Shown here: in pieces, positions 59,189 to 64,000 of the stretch
How positions within the stretch are numbered: the stretch's first letter is position 1
Layout: each line of letters begins with the position of its first letter
NCBI GenBank assembly: GCA_023411225.1
Contig: JAEYPA010000081.1
Span: 1-64,000 of the forward strand
Length of the DNA stretch: 64,000 nt
Source: Bacillota bacterium
Lineage (GTDB): Bacteria; Bacillota; Clostridia; Lachnospirales; Lachnospiraceae
Direction: 5' to 3'
Translations under genes and position numbers: made by a program
Notes under the pieces: generated by a model
Told to the model about the DNA's origin: nothing
The model's input: the letters and a program-made list of their open reading frames with translations, nothing else
The model's database searches: none

Positions 59189-59252
59189 TCCTTGCCTCCC
59201 CAAATGTTATTTCACCAAAGGGAGAATGTCATATACCTATAGAAAAGCCAAT

Positions 59253-59555
59253 TTATTTTTCTTCTGGCCCTTTTGTTTCGTTTTCTGTCTCTTCCATATC
59301 TTTCTCTTCTGCCTCTATTACGTTTGGGTTCTCTTCTTCTTTTTTCATCTTATAAGTTCTGTAAATTCCAAATATCGTAAGCGAGACTCCAATAATAGCA
59401 AATAGAATTGCAAATAGAATAGAAAGTATCTTTACGGCACCTTCTGCTTTTGAGATGCCCCCCACCAGTTGATAGGCCAGATACACCAGATATAACCCTG
59501 CTATGGAGTACATTGCCATTCTTGCTTTTTGCATATTAGTTACTTCTCCTTCCAC
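59253..59555 (-). CDS. Small membrane protein of unknown function
   Basis: A 100-aa protein with two membrane segments (about residues 12-32 and 42-64) and a very acidic, Glu-rich cytoplasmic tail (MKKEEENPNVIEAEEKDMEE). The frame may start at Met8, but GAAGGAG lies inside the first codons, so the start is uncertain. It has its own terminator and stands alone between galT and the OmpR-type operon. No family recognised. Confidence 0.7.
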   Translation of the reverse strand: MEGEVTNMQKARMAMYSIAGLYLVYLAYQLVGGISKAEGAVKILSILFAILFAIIGVSLTIFGIYRTYKMKKEEENPNVIEAEEKDMEETENETKGPEEK

Positions 59556-59661
59556 ACTGCATTGTGTATCTATTATATACGGATTGTCTTCATTTTTAAA
59601 CCCTATTTTAGATAATTTACGACTATTTTATCTTATTTATAACTCTATCTTTGACGAATTT

Positions 59662-59688
59662 AAAAAAAGCATGGATTCACTCCATGCT
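59662..59688 (-). terminator. Terminator of galKT
   Basis: A perfect 8-bp stem (AGCATGGA with TCCATGCT) and 5-nt loop, then a run of seven T on the minus strand, just behind the galT stop. Confidence 0.85.
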
Positions 59689-59701
59689 TATTTTTAAATT
59701 C

Positions 59702-61204
59702 TTATTCATTAATTGCTGTAATAAATCTATGAAAACCTTCCATTCCAGCTTCATCTCTCTTGTATACACCAGCATCCTCCAATACCTTTGCAAACACCTT
59801 GCCGATTTCATCCTGTAGAATAGCTGTAAGGTTACTCTCATTTACATTATTATACTGTGGAAGGAATTTATTCACCCAGTCTGCATGCTTTGATATATCT
59901 TTAATTCCAGCAATATCTTTTCCATCTAGAATGGCTTTCTTTAACTGTTCCATCTCATTCTTTAGTCTAGATGGCAAAACCGCAAGTCCCATTACTTCTA
60001 TAAGCCCAATGTTCTCCTTCTTAATATGGTGAAGATTACTATGAGGATGAAATACACCGAGAGGATGCTCATCCGTAGTAATGTTATTACGAAGAACCAA
60101 ATCTATCTCATAATTATCTCCTGATTTTCTGGCTATTGGTGTAATAGTATTATGAAGAGTTTCTCCTGTTTTTGCAAAAATGAAACACGACTCATCTGAA
60201 TACCCTCTCCATATGCTGAGAATTCTAGTACTTAGAGCAATTAATCTGCCCACATCAGGAGAACTTAGTCGAATCACGGACAATGGCCATTTTACAATAC
60301 CGGCTTTGACCTCCTCATACCCTTTAACATGAAATTCCTTCTCAATAGGTGCTTTCTCCATGGGAAAATGATAATTTCCTCCTTGAAAATGCTCATGGGT
60401 TAAGATGGAACCTCCTACAATCGGAATATCTGCATTGGAACCTATCGTATAATGAGGGAACTGTTTTACAAAATCAAATAGCTTTATAAAAGTGGTATTA
60501 TCAATAACCATTGGAATATGTTTGGAATTGAATACAATACAATGCTCATTATAATAAACATATGGAGAATATTGAAGATACCACTCCTCTTCATTTAAGG
60601 TAACAGGAATGATTCTATGATTATTTCTAGCTGGATGATTCAGGTTTCCTGCATATCCCTCGTTCTCCTTACAAAGAAGGCATTTTGGATAACTACTCTG
60701 TGTCATAAGTCTGGCCGCTGCAATAGCTTTTGGGTCCTTCTCTGGTTTAGATAGGTTTATGGTAATGTCTATATCTCCATAGGCTGTGGCACTTTTCCAT
60801 TTCAAATCCTGACATATTCGGTATCGTCTGATATAGTCACTGTCCATACTGAGTTTATAGTAATAATCGGTTGCCGCTTTAGGAGATTCTTGATATTTCT
60901 CATAGAATTTTCTCTGAATAACAGAGGGACGACTTATTAAGGTTCCCATAATCTTGGTATCGAATAAATCTCGATAGGTGGTAGTATTGTCATCTATTAA
61001 TTTATTTTCAAATGCATAATCTAACATTTTCGATAGGATATCCTCCAAATCCTCCACTGAAGTCTTAGGGATATCTTCTTGTGTATAACTGTCTATATTA
61101 AAAAGTTCCAGCAAACGGTTTGTTATATAAAAAGAATCTGCCTCTTCTATTAATCCTGTTTGAATTCCATATTGTACTAATCTGCTAATCTGCTTGTCTA
61201 TCAT
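59702..61204 (-). CDS. galT: UDP-glucose--hexose-1-phosphate uridylyltransferase, type II
   Basis: A 500-aa GalT of the Firmicutes type II class, longer than the 350-aa type I. Recognisable are MIDKQISRLVQYGIQ at the start, the substrate region NHPARNNHRIIPV, the phosphate/His region VGGSILTHEHFQGG, and KTGETLHNTITPIARK. It transfers UMP from UDP-glucose to galactose-1-phosphate in the Leloir pathway. It follows galK by 36 bases. No galE is present in the window. Confidence 0.95.
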   Translation of the reverse strand: MIDKQISRLVQYGIQTGLIEEADSFYITNRLLELFNIDSYTQEDIPKTSVEDLEDILSKMLDYAFENKLIDDNTTTYRDLFDTKIMGTLISRPSVIQRKFYEKYQESPKAATDYYYKLSMDSDYIRRYRICQDLKWKSATAYGDIDITINLSKPEKDPKAIAAARLMTQSSYPKCLLCKENEGYAGNLNHPARNNHRIIPVTLNEEEWYLQYSPYVYYNEHCIVFNSKHIPMVIDNTTFIKLFDFVKQFPHYTIGSNADIPIVGGSILTHEHFQGGNYHFPMEKAPIEKEFHVKGYEEVKAGIVKWPLSVIRLSSPDVGRLIALSTRILSIWRGYSDESCFIFAKTGETLHNTITPIARKSGDNYEIDLVLRNNITTDEHPLGVFHPHSNLHHIKKENIGLIEVMGLAVLPSRLKNEMEQLKKAILDGKDIAGIKDISKHADWVNKFLPQYNNVNESNLTAILQDEIGKVFAKVLEDAGVYKRDEAGMEGFHRFITAINE

Positions 61205-61240
61205 AATGTCATCCTTTCTTCATCAGTAGTGTACCATAGC

Positions 61241-62524
61241 TTATTCAATTACTTTACAACCACCATATTTTCTAACCTTAAGTACAATACAAGAATCTTT
61301 ACCAAATACTTTCTCAATAAAATGTTTATACTCATATACCACGTCATTTTTAATAAAACATTGAATGGTACCTGCAAACCCCCCTCCATGAATTCTGCAT
61401 ACCCCATTATCTCCCAAAAACTCTTCGCTTAATGCAAGGGCTACTGACACATTCTGATGCTCTATGTCCCTGTTTGTATAGACGTTCTGAAGATACTTAA
61501 AGGAAGAATTGCCGGATTGACGGATAACTTCCAAAAACTCTTCAAATCGATCTTCCTGTAACGCATTAACGGCTGACTGCACATGTTTTTCTTCCTTATA
61601 AAAATGAAGGGTACGAAGCACAGCTCGATCATCTAAATGGGTTCTAATTTCTGGTATCTTCTGTATAAAGTCCGCTTCCTCTACCTCACGTAATACCTGA
61701 CAGCCCATATATTCTGCCACAGACTTCATTTCTTCAGGAATCATCCCATAATCCCTGGTTAAGTCTACATGGGAACCCTTAGTGTCCACAATACAAAGGC
61801 TGTAATTATATTGTTCAAAATCAATCTCTATCTTATTCACTATTGGATTATCAAGCTCCTTAAAATCAATGTGAATTAAGCTTCCTACGGAGCAAGCCAT
61901 CTGATCCATAAGGCCGCAAGGCTTTCCAAAATATACATTTTCTGCATACTGGGCAACCTGTGCTATCTTCACAGGACTAATCAACATATCGTTAAATAGG
62001 CCGGATATTACAGTTCCTATTAGGACTTCAAAAGCAGCAGAGGAAGAAAGACCCGCTCCAATCAGCACATCACTAGTGGTATAAAGATTAAAACCCTCCA
62101 CTCTATATCCTGCTTCCTTTAAAGCAAATAAAACACCTTTCACAAGGCTAATAGAGGTTTCTTTTTCCTCTTCCCTATATGCAAGGTCTTCAATATTTAC
62201 CTCAAATAACTCATAGTTCTTAGACTTTATCCGTACAATTTGTTCCTGATTCTTACTTACAATCGCAATTGAATCAAGATTAATGGAAGTCGCTAAAACC
62301 ATGCCATGCTGATGGTCCGTATGATTGCCACAGACTTCGCTTCGTCCTGGAGTACTATAGACTTCTAACATATCCTCGCCAAAATACTTTTCATACTCTT
62401 CCACTGCTTCTATATAACGTGCCCTCTGGTATTCTAGTAAATGACTGTCTACATAAATACTCTGTAGCTGTGCATCATAAGCTTTACCTTCTAATTTCTC
62501 TACTAAATCCTTTGAATATATCAT
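61241..62524 (-). CDS. galK: Galactokinase
   Basis: A 427-aa GHMP kinase. The sugar-binding signature is TPGRSEVCGNHTDHQHG (about residues 57-73), a Firmicutes variant of GRxNxxGEHxDY. The ATP loop VLIGAGLSSSAAFE and the C-terminal GGGFAGTIQCF are present. It phosphorylates galactose at C1. First gene of the galKT unit, with CAGGAGGCG 5 bases before the ATG. Its promoter overlaps an inverted repeat likely bound by the divergent LacI-type regulator. Confidence 0.95.
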   Translation of the reverse strand: MIYSKDLVEKLEGKAYDAQLQSIYVDSHLLEYQRARYIEAVEEYEKYFGEDMLEVYSTPGRSEVCGNHTDHQHGMVLATSINLDSIAIVSKNQEQIVRIKSKNYELFEVNIEDLAYREEEKETSISLVKGVLFALKEAGYRVEGFNLYTTSDVLIGAGLSSSAAFEVLIGTVISGLFNDMLISPVKIAQVAQYAENVYFGKPCGLMDQMACSVGSLIHIDFKELDNPIVNKIEIDFEQYNYSLCIVDTKGSHVDLTRDYGMIPEEMKSVAEYMGCQVLREVEEADFIQKIPEIRTHLDDRAVLRTLHFYKEEKHVQSAVNALQEDRFEEFLEVIRQSGNSSFKYLQNVYTNRDIEHQNVSVALALSEEFLGDNGVCRIHGGGFAGTIQCFIKNDVVYEYKHFIEKVFGKDSCIVLKVRKYGGCKVIE

Positions 62525-62558
62525 TTTACGCCTCCTGTATACGGTATAATTTAAGTAA

Positions 62559-62601
62559 AGTATAATTCTTGTTTACTAAATAGTCAACTTGTTTTAGTAA
62601 A
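62559..62601 (-). promoter_or_regulatory. galK promoter with overlapping inverted-repeat operator
   Basis: Minus strand TTGACT (62582-62587), 17 bp, TATACT (62559-62564). The inverted repeat TTTACTAAA (62572-62580) and TTTAGTAAA (62593-62601), centre to centre 21 bp, straddles the -35, so a bound repressor would exclude polymerase. The half-sites differ from the usual LacI GTAAACG core. Confidence 0.65.
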
Positions 62602-62629
62602 TGTTTAATGTTTTTACTTGCTTTTTTTA

Positions 62630-62658
62630 TTAACTTTTTTTATTATTAGTACTATGAT
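62630..62658 (+). promoter_or_regulatory. Possible promoter of the gal regulator
   Basis: TTAACT (62630-62635), 17 bp, TATGAT (62653-62658), about 28 bases before the regulator ATG. The -35 is weak. Confidence 0.45.
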
Positions 62659-62685
62659 GTAGTTATTTTCTATGGAGGGAATACT

Positions 62686-63684
62686 ATGGCAACTATAAAG
62701 AATGTAGCAATTCAGGCAGGGGTATCCGTTGCAACTGTCTCAAGAATACTAAATAATGATACTACGCTAAGCACTTCCCTAGAAACCAAACAGCGTGTAT
62801 TAAAAGCAGCAAAAGACTTGAATTATGTAAAAAAGCAGAGAAAGTCTTCAGAAAAAGATGGACTAACTATAGGGATCTTACAGTGGTTTTCCTCTCAACA
62901 GGAGCTTGAGGATAACTACTATCTGTTAATCAGACAGGGTATTGAGGATTATTGCTCGAAAAATAGAATAAATGTTAGACGTACCTTCAAATCTGATATG
63001 AACTATCTAAACTCTTTAAAAGGGACAGATGGGGTAGTCTGTGTAGGTAAATTCAGCAATGCAGAAATTGAGATGCTGGAAAAACTTTCGGATAATATAG
63101 TATTTTTAGACATGCCCGTAGATAACAAGGCCATTACTACAATAACCTTAGACTTTCAACAAGCGGTAAATGATGTACTGTCTTATTTATGTGAGCTTGG
63201 GCATAAGAAAATTGGCTTTTTATGTGGAAAAGAATATTTAGAAGATGGTACTCTGTACCCTGACCAACGTCCAACATTATTTAAAGAATTCTGTAAGTGT
63301 AAGAATGTAGAATATGAAGAATATATGGTTGAAGGGGCATTTCTAGTAGAATCCGGATACAGTATGATGATGGAGCTAATTAATAAAGGTAGCGTTCCAA
63401 CAGCTATCTTTGCTGCTAGCGATCCTATTGCCATTGGGGCAATGAAGGCACTTCAGGACAATGGTTACAACATTCCTGAGGACATCTCTATCATAGGCTT
63501 TGACAATTCCAATGTGACCAGCTATACCAATCCCCCACTGACTACCATGGATGCCCCTGTCTATTCCATGGGGATGTATGGTGCCTCTATCATCCATAAC
63601 ATGACGAAGGCTGAACTTCCTACTCCAATGAAGATTATTCTTCCTTGTAGTTTAGTGAAAAGGGAATCTTGTAAGAAGTTGTAG
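62686..63684 (+). CDS. LacI-family regulator of the galactose genes (GalR-like)
   Basis: A 332-aa LacI/GalR protein. HTH at residues 3-25 (IKNVAIQAGVSVATVSRILN), sensor domain with a TAIFAASDPIAIGAMKAL segment and EDISIIGFDNSNVTSYTNPP. GGAGGG lies 7 bases before the ATG. It is divergent from galKT and very probably represses them, with galactose or a derivative as inducer (GalR-like; inferred from position). Confidence 0.92.
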   Translation: MATIKNVAIQAGVSVATVSRILNNDTTLSTSLETKQRVLKAAKDLNYVKKQRKSSEKDGLTIGILQWFSSQQELEDNYYLLIRQGIEDYCSKNRINVRRTFKSDMNYLNSLKGTDGVVCVGKFSNAEIEMLEKLSDNIVFLDMPVDNKAITTITLDFQQAVNDVLSYLCELGHKKIGFLCGKEYLEDGTLYPDQRPTLFKEFCKCKNVEYEEYMVEGAFLVESGYSMMMELINKGSVPTAIFAASDPIAIGAMKALQDNGYNIPEDISIIGFDNSNVTSYTNPPLTTMDAPVYSMGMYGASIIHNMTKAELPTPMKIILPCSLVKRESCKKL

Positions 63685-63727
63685 CTTATTGATGAATTAC
63701 CAAAGGTTAGGGGTAGATAAGCCAAAC

Positions 63728-63745
63728 TTGCTAGGAAACTAGCAA
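63728..63745. other. Short hairpin at gal regulator 3' end
   Basis: TTGCTAG and CTAGCAA pair around a GAAA tetraloop. No T-run follows, so it is a weak terminator at best for the two convergent genes. Confidence 0.4.
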
Positions 63746-64000
63746 TATGGTTCCTTTACCTTATCTATCCACTTTCCTAACAGATAGATTAATAAGAGGG
63801 AAAGAATACTTTCTATAAGAACAATCACTAAGGTATTCAGCTGCAAGGTACTAACAGTTCCACACAGATATACACAGAAAGACCACTGGATAAAGATTGA
63901 CATTTCAAAGACTATTTGCCCTATAGGCATATTGGCTTTAAAAAAGAAATGTTCATGTGATATTGTTTTAAACCTCTCCATGGCAAAATTAGCCGTCTGA
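63739..64000 (-). CDS. C-terminal part of a membrane protein (5' end outside window)
   Basis: The minus-strand frame stays open to the right edge, so the start is probably outside; a Met at 63981 is an internal candidate. At least 86 residues are visible, with two hydrophobic segments (around MPIGQIVFEMSIFIQWSFCV and LVIVLIESILSLLLIYLLG) and a short basic end. I do not recognise the family. It is convergent with the gal regulator. Confidence 0.5.
   Translation of the reverse strand, partial: QTANFAMERFKTISHEHFFFKANMPIGQIVFEMSIFIQWSFCVYLCGTVSTLQLNTLVIVLIESILSLLLIYLLGKWIDKVKEPYC

Overview
The window looks like chromosomal DNA of a low-GC Gram-positive anaerobe of the Clostridia, most likely Lachnospiraceae or a close relative. 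The evidence is the A+T-rich intergenic DNA, strong GGAGG ribosome binding sites, a FolD/FchA folate pair of the clostridial kind, a type II GalT, an Agr-type quorum-sensing locus, BceAB-like and linearmycin-type resistance modules, and tRNA genes without an encoded CCA. I cannot name the species from the sequence. Nearly all genes lie on the minus strand.

Layout. (1) 1-458: the 3' end of a DeoR-family regulator on the plus strand, closed by a bidirectional terminator. (2) 532-10300: a minus-strand catabolic operon, read as ribulokinase, ROK regulator, AllA-like cupin, SDR dehydrogenase, RbsBAC-type ABC importer, split transketolase. It has a clear promoter with an inverted repeat at the start point. 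The likely route is polyol or ketose import, oxidation, phosphorylation and entry into the pentose phosphate pathway. (3) 10500-13010: decayed accessory DNA with broken reading frames and one intact hypothetical gene. (4) 13011-15652: folD-fchA and an aldo/keto reductase. (5) 16080-23526: a maltodextrin operon (LacI regulator, GH13 enzyme, MalEFG-type importer, MalQ), visibly richer in G+C than its flanks. (6) 24801-34167: a second sugar-type ABC operon carrying an M81 (MlrC-like) hydrolase, an M24 peptidase-fold protein, a sensory-rhodopsin-transducer (ASRT) family protein and an L-rhamnose mutarotase, under a LacI regulator with four GTAAACGTTTAC-like operators. Regions 5 and 6 lie between an intact tRNA-Leu (34752-34834) and a degenerate copy of its 3' end (about 15945-16018).

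(7) 35380-39032: a divergent agr locus. agrB, agrD (59 aa, 35977-36156) and a protein that looks like an ABC ATPase without a P-loop face left; an AgrC-type kinase and a LytTR regulator face right. Two direct repeats exactly 21 bp apart lie between them. (8) 39106-42204: HxlR regulator plus cysteine hydrolase, tRNA-Asn, and a metallophosphoesterase/DUF4474 pair. (9) 42282-58977: three consecutive two-component/ABC-transporter modules. They are a BceRS-BceAB type, an LnrJK-LnrLMN (linearmycin-resistance) type and an OmpR-type system with a 921-aa FtsX/MacB-like permease; two EamA transporters sit between the first two. Together they form a dense envelope-stress or peptide-defence region close to the agr locus. 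(10) 59253-63684: a small membrane protein and a divergent galactose locus, galK-galT against a LacI-type regulator. The right edge holds the end of a membrane protein.

The strongest candidates for new biology are the agr locus with its ATPase-dead ABC-like protein and very aromatic predicted signal (Cys-Trp-Phe-Tyr-Phe), and the M81/M24/ASRT/RhaM sugar-import operon, whose substrate I cannot assign.
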